Source of the DNA: Phnomibacter ginsenosidimutans
Lineage (GTDB): Bacteria; Bacteroidota; Bacteroidia; Chitinophagales; Chitinophagaceae
Assembly (NCBI RefSeq): GCF_009740285.1
Contig: NZ_CP046566.1
Coordinates: 1,542,501 to 1,606,500, forward strand
DNA: 64,000 nucleotides
Direction: 5' to 3'
In this document: positions 29,223-37,914 of the stretch, piece by piece
Layout of the letters: each line of letters opens with the position of its first letter
Numbering within the stretch: the first letter of the stretch is position 1
The notes under the pieces: generated by a model
Seen by the model: only the letters and a program-made list of their open reading frames with translations
Told to the model about the DNA's origin: nothing
The model's database searches: none
Program-made: the position numbers and the translations under genes

Positions 29223-30089
29223 ATGGCAACACAACGTGGGATGACGGCAGCGCAAAAACTGGTGGTGGAATATTACAAGGCCAAGCTCAACCTGATGCAT
29301 GTGCTCAATGCCAGATGGGCAGCCGCTTCAGCCATCGATTTGTTTCAAAAACCGTATGCCCGGCCCCGCCGTAAAGACCCGCCCATTTGGAAAGAAGCCA
29401 AGCGGCTGCGGCTCAACTCGGGTGAGCATCAACTGGCCGGCTATCATTGGTTGCCCAAAGAGCCCAACGGGCAAAAACTGCTCATCGTGCATGGCTTTGC
29501 CGGCAGCTGCAAATCGTTTGAAAAATACATTTACCCCTCTTTGAAAAAAGGCTACGAAGTGCTGGCCTACGATGCTCCGGGACATGGCAAAAGCAATGGC
29601 AGCCGGCTCAACCTCATCATTTACAAATGGGTGCTCGAAGATATAATTCGCCATCACCAAGGGTTTGATGCTTACCTGGCCCACAGCCTTGGCGGCATGA
29701 GCCTGATGCTGGCGCTGGATGCCCTCGGCCACAAGCAGCAAAACAAAATTGCACTGGTGGCGCCGCTGGTAGAAGTGCGGTCGGCTACGCAAAACTTCAG
29801 CCGCTTTTTGCAATTGCCTGCCAACCTGCAAGCCCTGTTTGTGGAGGAACTGGAAAAGCGGGCCGGTCACAAAATGGATTGGTTTTCGCTGCCCCGCCTG
29901 CTGCGGGAGCATCAGGGGCAGGTGCTGTGGGTTCACGACCGGTTGGATGATACCACGCCCTTTGATGATGTGGAGCCTGCCATTCCGCATTTGCCCGGTC
30001 ATGTGGAACTGATGGTGACAGAAGGGTTGGGCCACAGCCGCATTTACCGCGACAATAAAGTGCGGAAACGCATCCTCGAATGCTGGTAA
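29223..30089 (+). CDS. Alpha/beta hydrolase
   Basis: Cytoplasmic alpha/beta-fold hydrolase of 289 residues. The oxyanion region is IVHGFAGSC, the nucleophile elbow is AHSLGGMS (Ser about residue 157), the acid lies in VHDRLDDTTPF and the catalytic His in EGLGHSRIYRD. No signal peptide is seen. The substrate is unknown; an esterase or thioesterase is possible. ATG 29223 is chosen because the upstream frame lies inside the divergent DUF2520 gene. The 57-base divergent gap must hold both promoters. Confidence 0.87.
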   Translation: MATQRGMTAAQKLVVEYYKAKLNLMHVLNARWAAASAIDLFQKPYARPRRKDPPIWKEAKRLRLNSGEHQLAGYHWLPKEPNGQKLLIVHGFAGSCKSFEKYIYPSLKKGYEVLAYDAPGHGKSNGSRLNLIIYKWVLEDIIRHHQGFDAYLAHSLGGMSLMLALDALGHKQQNKIALVAPLVEVRSATQNFSRFLQLPANLQALFVEELEKRAGHKMDWFSLPRLLREHQGQVLWVHDRLDDTTPFDDVEPAIPHLPGHVELMVTEGLGHSRIYRDNKVRKRILECW

Positions 30090-30232
30090 ACTGCTCCGGT
30101 TTTGTAAGCTGCTCACAACCGCAGGACGTTGTTTTTTACAAACTATCCTAATATTGCCGTGGAAAACGCTGGTTCACCCCCGGTATTTTTCCACCCATTA
30201 ACATAGAACTTACTCCCCGCTATTCGCACATC

Positions 30233-32807
30233 ATGGCAAAAAACTTACTCATTGTAGAAAGCCCGGCCAAGGCCAAAACCATCGAAAAATTTCTGGGCAA
30301 AGACTTTCAGGTAAAGAGTTGCTACGGCCACATCCGCGACCTGGAAAAGGACGACATGGGCATTGATATTGACCATGGTTTTCAACCACGGTACGTAGTG
30401 CCGGATGAAAAACAAAAAGTGGTGAGTGAACTCCGCAAACTGGCAAAATCTTCTGAGGAAGTTTGGTTGGCAAGCGATGAGGACCGTGAAGGAGAAAGCA
30501 TCAGCTGGCACTTGTGCGAAGTGCTCGATTTGGATCCTGCCACCACCAAGCGGATTGTGTTTCATGAAATCACCAAGCCCGCCATTCAAAAAGCGGTGGC
30601 CAACCCTCGTACGGTAAACATGAATCTGGTAAACGCCCAGCAGGCCCGCCGGGTGCTCGACCGCATTGTGGGTTTTGAAATCAGCCCGGTGTTGTGGCGC
30701 AAAATTGGCCGCCAGGGTGGCCTGAGTGCCGGCCGTGTGCAAAGCGTTGCAGTAAAACTGATTGTAGATAAGGAAAGAGAAATCAACACGTTTAAGGCGG
30801 AGAGTGCTTTTGTAGTAAAAGCACATTTCACCGGCAAAGACCTCAATGGCAAAGACGTGAGTTTCTCTGCAGAAGGTGGTCGTTTTGCCAACGGCCAACT
30901 TGCGGAGCAATTTTTAAACAGTTGCCTCGGTGCTGCTTATAAAGTAAAAGATATTGTAGTGAAGCCTGGTAAACGTACACCGGCTGCACCTTTTACCACT
31001 TCCACTTTGCAACAGGAAGCAAGCCGCAAGCTGGGCTACGGTGTGGCCAAAACCATGCTCATTGCCCAAAAGTTGTACGAAGCGGGTCACATTACCTACA
31101 TGCGTACCGATAGTGTGAACCTGAGTGATACGGCTCTCGGCGCCATTGGCAATACCATCGAAAACAACTATGGCAAAAGGTATTTGCAAATACGCAAGTA
31201 CAAAAACAAAAACGAAAGTGCACAAGAGGCACACGAAGCCATTCGCCCCACGTACATGGAGCATTCCAGCATTGATGATGCAGAAGGTGCCCGCCTGTAC
31301 GACCTGATTTGGAAACGGACCATCGCTTCGCAAATGGCCGATGCCGAACTGGAAAAAACAACGGCTAAAATTGGCATCAGCACCAATGGCGAAGAACTGT
31401 CTGCCAGTGGTGAAGTCATTAAGTTCGATGGCTTTTTGAAAGTATATCTGGAAGGCTCCGATGAAGAAGACGAGCAAGAAGATGGCCGTCTGCCTAACCT
31501 GAGTGTGGGCCAGTCTGTTGACTTGCTGGAAATGACGGCTGCTGAAAAATATTCACGCCCAACAGCCCGCTATACAGAAGCGTCGCTGGTAAAGAAACTG
31601 GAAGAACTCGGCATTGGCCGTCCTTCTACGTATGCACCAACCATTTCTACCATCCTCAAGCGTGGCTATGTGGTAAAAGAAGACCGCGAAGGGCAGCAAC
31701 GCAGCGTAGTTATTTGGAAATTGAAAGCTGATAAGGTTTCTTCCGCTACGCAAATGGAAAACTATGGTGCTGAAAAAGCCAAGCTGTTTCCAACGGATCT
31801 TGGATTTGTGGTAACCGACTTTTTGAACAAGCATTTTGAAAATGTGATGGACTATTCTTTTACCGCCAGGGTAGAAGGAGAGTTTGATAAAGTAGCCGAA
31901 GGCAAGCAGCAGTGGAACAGCATGGTGCGCAACTTTTACGATCCTTTTCATAAGGAAGTAGAAGAAACCATGGAGCATGCCGACCGTGCCACAGGGGGAG
32001 CGTCATTTGGGCGAACACCCCGAAAGCCGCAAGCCCGTCTTTGCCCGCATGGGCCGCTTTGGCGCCATGATACAAATTGGCAGTGTGGATGATGAAGAAA
32101 AGCCATTGTTTGCCAGCCTTCGCCCCGGCCAAAGTATTGAAACCATTACCCTCGAAGAGGCATTGGATTTGTTCCGTTTGCCCTTCACATTGGGCGAATT
32201 TGACGGCAAAGAAGTGAGTGTCGGCATTGGTCGTTTTGGTCCGTATGTAAAACACGGGGATGCTTTCATCAGCCTGCCCAAAGGAGAAGATCCGCTGGCG
32301 GTGGATATGGCCCGTGCACAAGCTTTGATAGCCGAAAAGGTTCAGGCAGATGCACCAATCGCTACGTATCAGGGACAACCCGTGACGAAGGGTAAAGGTC
32401 GCTTTGGCCCGTTCATCAAATGGGGCGATTTGTACATCAACGTACCACGTCGCTACAACTTTGATGCGCTGACGCAGAAGGATTGCGATGAGCTCATTGC
32501 CGCCAAGGTGGAGAAAGAATCGAACCGCTATATACAGCAATGGCCGGAGCTGAAAATCAGTATTGAAAATGGTCGTTGGGGTCCGTACATCCGTTTCGGC
32601 AAGAAGATGCTGAAACTGGGTAAGCCTGGCAAAAGCAAGTATACCCAAGAAGAAGCCGCTGTGATTGATTTAGAAGAAGTGAAGTCAATCATTGTAGCGC
32701 AGGTGCCCGACGCATTTGAGAAAAAAGCCACCGCAAAAAAAGCGGCACCAAAAAAGGCAGCCGCCAAGAAAGCGGCACCAAAAAAGGCCGTGGTCAAAAA
32801 GAAATAA
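30233..32807 (+). CDS. topA: DNA topoisomerase I, reading frame broken by one base
   Basis: Type IA topoisomerase relaxing negative supercoils. The Toprim start is LIVESPAKAKTIEKFLG, SDEDREGESI follows, and the active-site Tyr is in ITYMRTDSVNLS. The first frame reads to about 31993 and the second carries the C-terminal DNA-binding repeats (RFGPYVKHGDAFISLP, RFGPFIKWGDLYINVP, RWGPYIRFGKKML). The shift is a G run at 31994-31998: four Gs instead of five give ADRATGERHLGEHPESR. The protein ends in a Lys/Ala tail typical of Bacteroidota TopA. Corrected length is about 857 residues. Confidence 0.94.
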
Positions 32808-32907
32808 ACTCCTTCAAAATGGAGTGGAGAAGCATGGCGAAAGCCATGCTTTTTTTATACCTGCTGCAGGGTATTGGTTGCATGCTCATCTGCCCGACAT
32901 TTATGGT

Positions 32908-33655
32908 ATGAACACTTCGACAGATGCTGCAGCACCCATAGCGGTTTTCAATAGCCGGGCTTTTCGCTGGCCTTTTTGGCTCTGTATTATCTTGATGATG
33001 CAAGCAGGTATGGGGGCTATGTTTATTCCCATTTTGCTTGGCGCTCCTGTATGGGTAAGCGTTGCAGTATTGATGGGAGTAATCCTGTTGATGATGGGCT
33101 TGTTGGCTGGGAATTGTACGTACACCTTACATGATGGTGGCATCACGCAAGAAATCCGGTCTTTTTCTTTAATGCCTGTGTTGAAGCGAACGGTAAGGCA
33201 TTTCAGCTGGTCGCAAATTTTGTATTATAAAGCGGGCACGGACATGACAAAGTCGCTGGAGCAATACAACTATCTATACATTTCAGTTTCGCCTTTTCCC
33301 TACCAACTGCGCCTATCCGACCACCAGTGGGATAAGCAGGCTTTTCTTCAATTTGCGGAAGCTTTTGCTACACAAATAGAAATACGTAAGCAGCAGACGC
33401 CCTCTTCATCAAAGCCATCCACTGCAGCTTGTGTCCACTTCAGATATAATGCAGCAATCATCTTTTCGCCGGAGGTCTTTTTACGAAAAGCCGATAGCCC
33501 ACATTTTATTTTGGATACTGATCATTGGCAGTGCGGTACTGGCCTGGTGGATGTGGGCTTATGGTCTGGCACAACAGCGTCATTGGTACCGGTTTGGTGC
33601 CATTATTGTGCCCGGCCTAAGCTATATGGCCTACCGGTTATATCGGAAAAAATAA
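32908..33655 (+). CDS. Membrane protein with PH-like middle domain, probable frameshift
   Basis: No named family recognised. Two N-terminal hydrophobic segments (about residues 23-42 and 48-66) are followed by a soluble region with a bacterial PH-like pattern (YTLHDGGITQEI, WSQILYYKAG). A second frame carries two more hydrophobic segments (AHILFWILIIGSAVLAWW and AIIVPGLSYMAY). Removing one T at 33429-33430 (GCAGCTTGTG) joins them as STAAVSTSDIMQQSSF. The uncorrected frame ends in Cys/His-rich residues without membrane segments and looks out of frame. Start ATG 32908 lies 100 bases after topA; the hairpin at 33717 closes the unit. Confidence 0.65.
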
Positions 33656-33716
33656 TCATTGATGACAGGCATAACAGTACTGTGTGGTAATATATAACAC
33701 CACAATACAAGTATCA

Positions 33717-33769
33717 CATACAAAAAATGCCACCACTAGCATAGTGGCAGCATTTCGTTGTATGTTTTT
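33717..33769 (+). terminator. Intrinsic terminator with a long interrupted stem
   Basis: Nested arms CATACAA/TTGTATG, AAATGC/GCATTT and CCACTA/TAGTGG form one long hairpin with a GCA loop and are followed by TTTTTATA. It ends the topA / membrane-protein unit. Confidence 0.75.
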
Positions 33770-33811
33770 ATATGAAAACGCCGTGGCTTGTTGCAGCCGC
33801 TGGCGGAGCCT

Positions 33812-34105
33812 TTAGTCAATCAAGATGAGGCTGTTGCTTCCGCCAAAGGCGTTGGCTACCTGCTCGTCAGCTTCTGGTTCGTTCAACCACTCCTGCGCAT
33901 TTACAAGATATTTGAATTCGTGCTTTGAGTTTTTGGGCAGGGTTACTTCAGTGGCAAATGAACCATCCTTTTTCTTTTTCATGTCAACTGTGGTTTCCCA
34001 GTCGCCATTGAGGCCCAAAACCGCTACAGTTTCAGCATTTTCAGGGCTGATGGTGAACTTTACTTTGGCGTAATCTTTTGTCTTGAAGTAAGTCTTTTGT
34101 ACCAT
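33812..34105 (-). CDS. Free-standing isoamylase-type early set domain (CBM48/AMPK-like glycogen-binding) protein
   Basis: Single-domain protein of 97 residues. The fold signature is VKFTISPENAETVAVLGLNGDWE, then KHEFKYLVNAQEWLNEPEAD, as in CBM48 or AMPK-beta glycogen-binding modules. There is no catalytic domain, so it probably binds alpha-glucan or serves as an adaptor. ATG 34105 gives MVQKTYFKTK; a longer frame to 34189 is unlikely. It is transcribed alone. A link to the glycogen genes 15-20 kb away is inference only. Confidence 0.84.
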   Translation of the reverse strand: MVQKTYFKTKDYAKVKFTISPENAETVAVLGLNGDWETTVDMKKKKDGSFATEVTLPKNSKHEFKYLVNAQEWLNEPEADEQVANAFGGSNSLILID

Positions 34106-34288
34106 GTGTTTTTGTTTAGTGAACAATAGTGAGTACGGTTTTAATACCGCTTTGTAGTAGGGGTAACCCATCAGGGTAGTGGTGTGCACTACAGGGCTGT
34201 GGATAAGTACGACAAGGCTTTTGGAGAATGTTCAATCTTGTTCAACTTTTCTCAAACATTATCTATACTCGCTGCAGCAACATTGAAA

Positions 34289-35563
34289 TTATGCCCTTGC
34301 TGCCATCGTTTGCAGTGCATTGATGAACACATCCAACTCAGTAGTTGTGGTATAAATATTGGGGGTAATTCTACAGCCATGCACGTTGGCGCCATCAATG
34401 GCTACCGTATAAATCTTGAATTCTTTGAGCAGCGTTTCAGCCAGTTTTGCAGGATGTATACCAGCGATACCAACGTTGGCAATGGCACAGCTACGTTGTG
34501 GATCCTCTGGCGTGTTGAGGATGATGTTAGGCAGTTTCCTCACCTTCGAGGTCCAGTATTGCTGCAGAAATCTAAGGCGGGCTTCTTTTCGGGCAGGGCC
34601 CAGTTGCTGGTAAAAATCAATAGCATCGGAAATGGTTAAATCGGTGGCCACAGGATGAGTGCCAATATGATTGAGCCTGCTAATATCTCCAGATGGTTTT
34701 GGGCCTTCTGCCAGCAATGGCCAAACGCTATCAATGCGGTCTTTTTTTACATACAGCAAACCGGCACCTAATGGAACGCTCAGCCATTTGTGCAAACTGG
34801 CACCGTAATAGTCGCAGTGCAAATCAGGTATATTGAATTGGATATGCGCAAATGCATGGGCTCCATCTACTAATACCTGAACCCCTTTGCTGTGGGCCAT
34901 GTCCGCAATTTTTCTTACAGGCAATATTTGTCCGGTAATATTAATCATATGGCATACCATCAAGAGCTTTGTTTTGGGTGTGATGGCATTGGCATACAGC
35001 TGCACAATTTCATCATCGCTGGCCGGATGATTGGGCACCGATAGCCGCTTACAAACTACCCCATATCGCTTACTGATTTGTGCAAACATGTCGAGCATAG
35101 CTCCATAGTCCTGCTCGGCCATGATGGCTTCATCCCCCGCTTGCCAGTTGAGACCGGCAATAATCATGTCGAGGCTCTCTGTGGTATTTCGGGTGATGAT
35201 CAGTTCCTCAGGACTGCAGCCGGCAACAGTAGCCAGTTTTGCAGCTGCTTTCTGCTTGTTTTCCCACTGCACGGTGCGCATGTAGTAGGCGCCTTGCAGG
35301 TTTACGTCCCGAATGTGTTGCTGATATTTTTGTAGAATTTCCTGGGGTTGAATACAGTAATAACCGTTTTCCAGATTGATGTACTCGGGCTTGAGCATGT
35401 AACCAGCCCGGATTCCTTCCCAAAAAGATTCATCGGCGGCCAGTTCTGTTGCTGACTTGCCTTCATGCAATTGTATCCAATTGGCCATCGATTGTCCAAA
35501 AGCAGTGGTACCTGCACCTAGCAGGCTCAGTTTTTTGAGAAAGGATCTTTTGTTCATAGCCAT
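34289..35563 (-). CDS. PLP-dependent aminotransferase class V-fold enzyme with Tat-like leader
   Basis: Fold-type I PLP enzyme of 424 residues, related to isopenicillin-N epimerase / cysteine desulfurase-like proteins. The PLP region shows VLVDGAHAFAHI with the cofactor Asp, and GASLHKWLSVPLGAGLLYV with the Schiff-base Lys. The N-terminus NKRSFLKKLSLLGAGTTAFG resembles a twin-arginine leader with KR instead of RR, which suggests export to the periplasm. The substrate is unknown. A second Met at 35557 is an alternative start. It is monocistronic and divergent from DUF2807. Confidence 0.86.
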   Translation of the reverse strand: MAMNKRSFLKKLSLLGAGTTAFGQSMANWIQLHEGKSATELAADESFWEGIRAGYMLKPEYINLENGYYCIQPQEILQKYQQHIRDVNLQGAYYMRTVQWENKQKAAAKLATVAGCSPEELIITRNTTESLDMIIAGLNWQAGDEAIMAEQDYGAMLDMFAQISKRYGVVCKRLSVPNHPASDDEIVQLYANAITPKTKLLMVCHMINITGQILPVRKIADMAHSKGVQVLVDGAHAFAHIQFNIPDLHCDYYGASLHKWLSVPLGAGLLYVKKDRIDSVWPLLAEGPKPSGDISRLNHIGTHPVATDLTISDAIDFYQQLGPARKEARLRFLQQYWTSKVRKLPNIILNTPEDPQRSCAIANVGIAGIHPAKLAETLLKEFKIYTVAIDGANVHGCRITPNIYTTTTELDVFINALQTMAARA

Positions 35564-35721
35564 GAATATAAAAAGCCTCTTTTTTTCTGCCTTGATTTAG
35601 ACAGAATTGTTTAAATATTTTTCATGGGGTGAGTTTCTGGTATTGTAACAAAATGTAAGACAAGTGCGTATCAGGATGCGGGAAGGTTTCCCATTACATT
35701 TTCACACCAAAAAATCAACAG

Positions 35722-36372
35722 ATGAAACAACTTATCGCCTATTTCTTGCTGCTTATTTCCATTCCGGCGGCAGCCCAAACCTTTGTGGATACCCAAGCAA
35801 AAAAGCGGAATGTATCGCCCTTTCATGCCATAGAAGCTAGTTCAGGCATTGAAGTAGTGATTGCTCAGGGGCAGGAAATCGGATTGGCCGTTAGTGCCAG
35901 CTCAGATGAAGTAGATAAGCGGGTTATCACCCAGGTTGTAGATGGAGTTTTGAAGATTGGTGTCGAAAACGATTGGAAATTTTGGAAAATGACCAAGACC
36001 TGGCGCATTAAAGTGTATGTGAGCTACACATCGCTTACCGATCTTAAAGCCAGTAGCGGTGCCAGCATAAAAGGTCAGTTTGAAGGCAACAGTCTTACTT
36101 GTAAGCAAAATAGTGGTGGTACAATTGCCATTTCAGGCCATGCCGAAAAGTTGGAAATTGAAGCGAATAGTGGTGGAATTTTCAAAGGGTATGATTTTAC
36201 AGCTAATTTTCTGCAAGCCAACGTGAATAGTGGTGGCGGGGCACAGGTAACTGTAAAAAAGGAAATAACCGCTAAGGCCAATAGTGGTGGTTTTGTGACC
36301 TATAAAGGCGATGCCATTATTCGCAGTATTGATGTAAACAGCGGGGGCTCTGTAAGAAAATCTACCAAGTAG
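35722..36372 (+). CDS. DUF2807 (head GIN domain) exported protein
   Basis: Exported protein of 216 residues: signal peptide to about residue 18 (IPAAAQ), then a DUF2807 beta-solenoid-like domain starting VSPFHAIEASSGIEVVI. The core is marked by regularly spaced NSGG tetrads (KQNSGG, EANSGG, NVNSGG, KANSGG, DVNSGG) about 17-22 residues apart, consistent with coils of a right-handed beta-helix. It was earlier annotated as putative auto-transporter adhesin; the function is unproven. It is followed by its own terminator at 36393. Confidence 0.88.
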   Translation: MKQLIAYFLLLISIPAAAQTFVDTQAKKRNVSPFHAIEASSGIEVVIAQGQEIGLAVSASSDEVDKRVITQVVDGVLKIGVENDWKFWKMTKTWRIKVYVSYTSLTDLKASSGASIKGQFEGNSLTCKQNSGGTIAISGHAEKLEIEANSGGIFKGYDFTANFLQANVNSGGGAQVTVKKEITAKANSGGFVTYKGDAIIRSIDVNSGGSVRKSTK

Positions 36373-36392
36373 AACAGAAAATTTGTCAATGG

Positions 36393-36420
36393 AAACCGTT
36401 TCGTAAGAGGCGGTTTTTTT
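36393..36420 (+). terminator. Intrinsic terminator after DUF2807
   Basis: Stem AAACCGTTTC / GAGGCGGTTT (including two T-G pairs) with the tetraloop GTAA and a T tract to 36420. Confidence 0.82.
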
Positions 36421-36445
36421 ATGCCGGAACATGAGGTATACCCTT

Positions 36446-36506
36446 AAAAAGAATGAGCCCCCCAGTAGAGACTGGAGGACTCTTCAAAACCCTAAACCCT
36501 TAAACT
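36446..36506 (-). ncRNA. Putative small RNA, copy 1 of a tandem family
   Basis: Minus-strand unit. The inferred 5' end is the A at 36506, preceded by a -7 box TATCTTTA (36511-36518). The conserved 5' segment AGTTTAAGGGTTTAGGGT is followed by the 6-nt spacer TTTGAA, a 12-position stem with loop CTCT (36455-36482) and a TTTTT tract (36446-36450). Two stem positions pair only as G-U in minus-strand RNA and would be C/A mismatches on the plus strand, which fixes the strand. No ORF lies downstream: the next gene converges. The CRP-like site of copies 2 and 3 is missing. Confidence 0.55.
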
Positions 36507-36510
36507 GATA

Positions 36511-36518
36511 TAAAGATA
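36511..36518 (-). promoter_or_regulatory. Bacteroidota-type -7 box of sRNA copy 1
   Basis: TATCTTTA on the minus strand, close to the TAnnTTTG consensus, 4 nt before the inferred start. A weak -33-like TTTC lies about 20 nt upstream (GTTTCAAC). Confidence 0.45.
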
Positions 36519-36689
36519 GGGGGAATGTGAATAAGTTGAAACACTTTGAAAAAAAACTTTTCAAAACATCTATCGATGGTTTTATTTCTTTGAATGAATT
36601 GTAGCCAAACTGTTGAAATATTGACGGTTTTTAGACAAAACTATTAGAAATAGGTTCTTGTTTAGCCATTAAAATTTCGTGGATATTAT

Positions 36690-36748
36690 AAAAACGAACC
36701 CCCTCGGTGGAGACCGAGGGGGTTATTAATACCCTAAACCCTTAAACT
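36690..36748 (-). ncRNA. Putative small RNA, copy 2 of a tandem family
   Basis: The same architecture as copy 1, 242 bases upstream of it on the minus strand. Inferred start A at 36748; conserved AGTTTAAGGGTTTAGGGT; spacer ATTAAT; a perfect 12-bp stem (AACCCCCTCGGT and its complement) with loop CTCC at 36697-36724; then CGTTTTTATAA. Stem sequence differs from copies 1 and 3 while pairing is kept. A CRP-like palindrome is centred about 41.5 nt before the inferred start and no -33 element is seen, which suggests activator-dependent transcription. Confidence 0.62.
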
Positions 36749-36752
36749 GATG

Positions 36753-36760
36753 TAAAACTA
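36753..36760 (-). promoter_or_regulatory. Bacteroidota-type -7 box of sRNA copy 2
   Basis: TAGTTTTA on the minus strand, at the same distance (4 nt) from the conserved segment as in copies 1 and 3. No TTTG is seen near -33. Confidence 0.45.
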
Positions 36761-36780
36761 CGTCAGGCATTCAGGAGTGG

Positions 36781-36798
36781 TTATGACGTAAGTCACAA
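36781..36798 (-). promoter_or_regulatory. CRP/FNR-like operator upstream of sRNA copy 2
   Basis: The minus strand reads TTGTGACTTACGTCATAA, an interrupted palindrome that fits the CRP pattern TGTGA-N6-TCACA with one mismatch. It lies 23 bases from the -7 box as measured from its TGAC core, which places its centre near -41.5, the class II activator position. Confidence 0.5.
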
Positions 36799-36927
36799 TT
36801 GTGGTGGTATTTGATGCGACTTTTCAACAATTTGTCGTAATAGTTCTACGAATCAACACATTCTTGTAGTGTAGTAATCAATTAGAGCCAATGGCTCAAG
36901 GGGCAGAATTGAAATTGGGTAAGTGAC

Positions 36928-36987
36928 AAAAAAGCGAAACCCCCGGTGAAGACCGGGGGAATCATTAATACCCTAAACCCTTAAACT
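36928..36987 (-). ncRNA. Putative small RNA, copy 3 of a tandem family
   Basis: First unit in transcription order, 239 bases upstream of copy 2. Inferred start A at 36987; conserved AGTTTAAGGGTTTAGGGT; spacer ATTAAT; a stem of 8 perfect pairs (CCCCCGGT/ACCGGGGG) extended by two mismatches and two more pairs, loop CTTC, at 36936-36963; then TTTCGCTTTTTT. It has a -7 box CATCTTTG and a CRP-like palindrome at exactly the same spacing as in copy 2. The predicted transcript is about 60 nt. Confidence 0.62.
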
Positions 36988-36991
36988 GATA

Positions 36992-36999
36992 CAAAGATG
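36992..36999 (-). promoter_or_regulatory. Bacteroidota-type -7 box of sRNA copy 3
   Basis: CATCTTTG on the minus strand, one mismatch from TAnnTTTG, 4 nt before the inferred start. No -33 element is evident. Confidence 0.45.
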
Positions 37000-37019
37000 C
37001 TACGGGTTTTGGCACTATG

Positions 37020-37037
37020 CAGTGAGTTGCGTCACCA
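37020..37037 (-). promoter_or_regulatory. CRP/FNR-like operator upstream of sRNA copy 3
   Basis: The minus strand reads TGGTGACGCAACTCACTG, with GGTGA-N6-TCACT half-sites. The 23-base gap between its TGAC core and the -7 box equals that in copy 2 to the base although the gap sequence differs. Confidence 0.48.
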
Positions 37038-37202
37038 TTTTTGGAGCAGTATAAACGTCGTGATGACAATTAAATGACTGATTTTGTAGGCGATATACTA
37101 CAAGTGAATCGCTGATGTAGAATATGTACTGCTATTAGTGAAACGGAGATTAGGTTAAATGCTTGATTTTAAACTGCTAAGCCTTCTGCAAACGGTTGCA
37201 GG

Positions 37203-37899
37203 CTAAATCGCACTGTTTGCGGTAGTGTTTTGAAGTGCATGTCTGCTTTTGCGGTAAGGATACCAATGCATTTGCTGAATATCCCAGAGTTCTATGGCAT
37301 CAATACCGGCTTTCAGCTTGTAATCAAACTTGGGATTTTGCATGGCTATGTAGCCGGGATAGAAATATTCTTTGCCTTGTTGTTTTGCCAGCCGTACACT
37401 CTCCAGGTACAAATACAAACCGGGGCTGTATTTACGATAGTTGGGATGAAAGAAAGTGAGGATACCTGCATTTGATAAAACGCCTTCATCAAAATAACTA
37501 ACTCCAATTAATTCGTTCCCATCATACAAAGTCCACGTTTTTGTAGGAAAAAAGTTGGCTGACTGCTCGATCCAGCAAATAGGATTTGACGTTATTGCTT
37601 ACTTCAAAATCGATGGATTGCCTGTATAACCGGTAGAGGTATTCAATTTCATCATCCAGCCGAAAAGGCGATACACGAAGGTTAAACCGGGCATTGCGTT
37701 TTTGCAATTGCAGATGTGTTCCAGAGGGCTGCCATTTGCTTAAGACTATGCGGGCCCACAAAGCTTCATACACTTCTGTTTCCGATAAATAGATATAAGG
37801 TGTTGTAAATACAGACTGCGACATTCTGTACCAACCCAGTTCGAGTAGTCCGTCCATAAAGGCGGGATCAAGCGGTTGTTGTAGCGGAATGTAATACAT
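37203..37899 (-). CDS. Arginyl-tRNA-protein transferase (ATE/Bpt)-like protein, frame broken by one base
   Basis: Two frames join into one protein of about 231 residues. The C-terminal part resembles the GNAT-like ATE_C domain: LIGVSYFDEG, SPGLYLYLESVRLAKQQGK, EYFYPGYIA and KFDYKLKAG. Members transfer Arg or Leu from tRNA to protein N-termini (N-degron pathway); activity here is unproven and the N-terminal Cys cluster of true ATE is not seen. The join is an A run at 37548-37553: five instead of six gives SQLFPTKTWTLYDGNE. ATG 37899 lies 15 bases after the MATE gene's 3' end, so the two are probably cotranscribed. Confidence 0.75.
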
Positions 37900-37914
37900 G
37901 CAGGAACGTAATTG

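Noticed and set aside
32716-32907. Lys/Arg-rich N-terminal extension of the membrane protein
   Set aside because: This is the topA Lys/Ala tail read in another frame; the membrane protein starts at 32908.
36455-36963. Plus-strand terminators for upstream genes
   Set aside because: On the plus strand no T tract follows the stems and copy 1 has C/A mismatches; the T tracts are on the minus strand only. DUF2807 has its own terminator at 36393.
36446-36999. Telomere-like GGGTTTA repeats
   Set aside because: Only two GGGTTTA-type units per copy, embedded in a conserved longer block; coincidental resemblance.
36446-37037. CRISPR array from the repeated CCCTAAACCC blocks
   Set aside because: Only three repeats, spaced about 240 bases apart with hairpins of varying sequence, and no cas genes.
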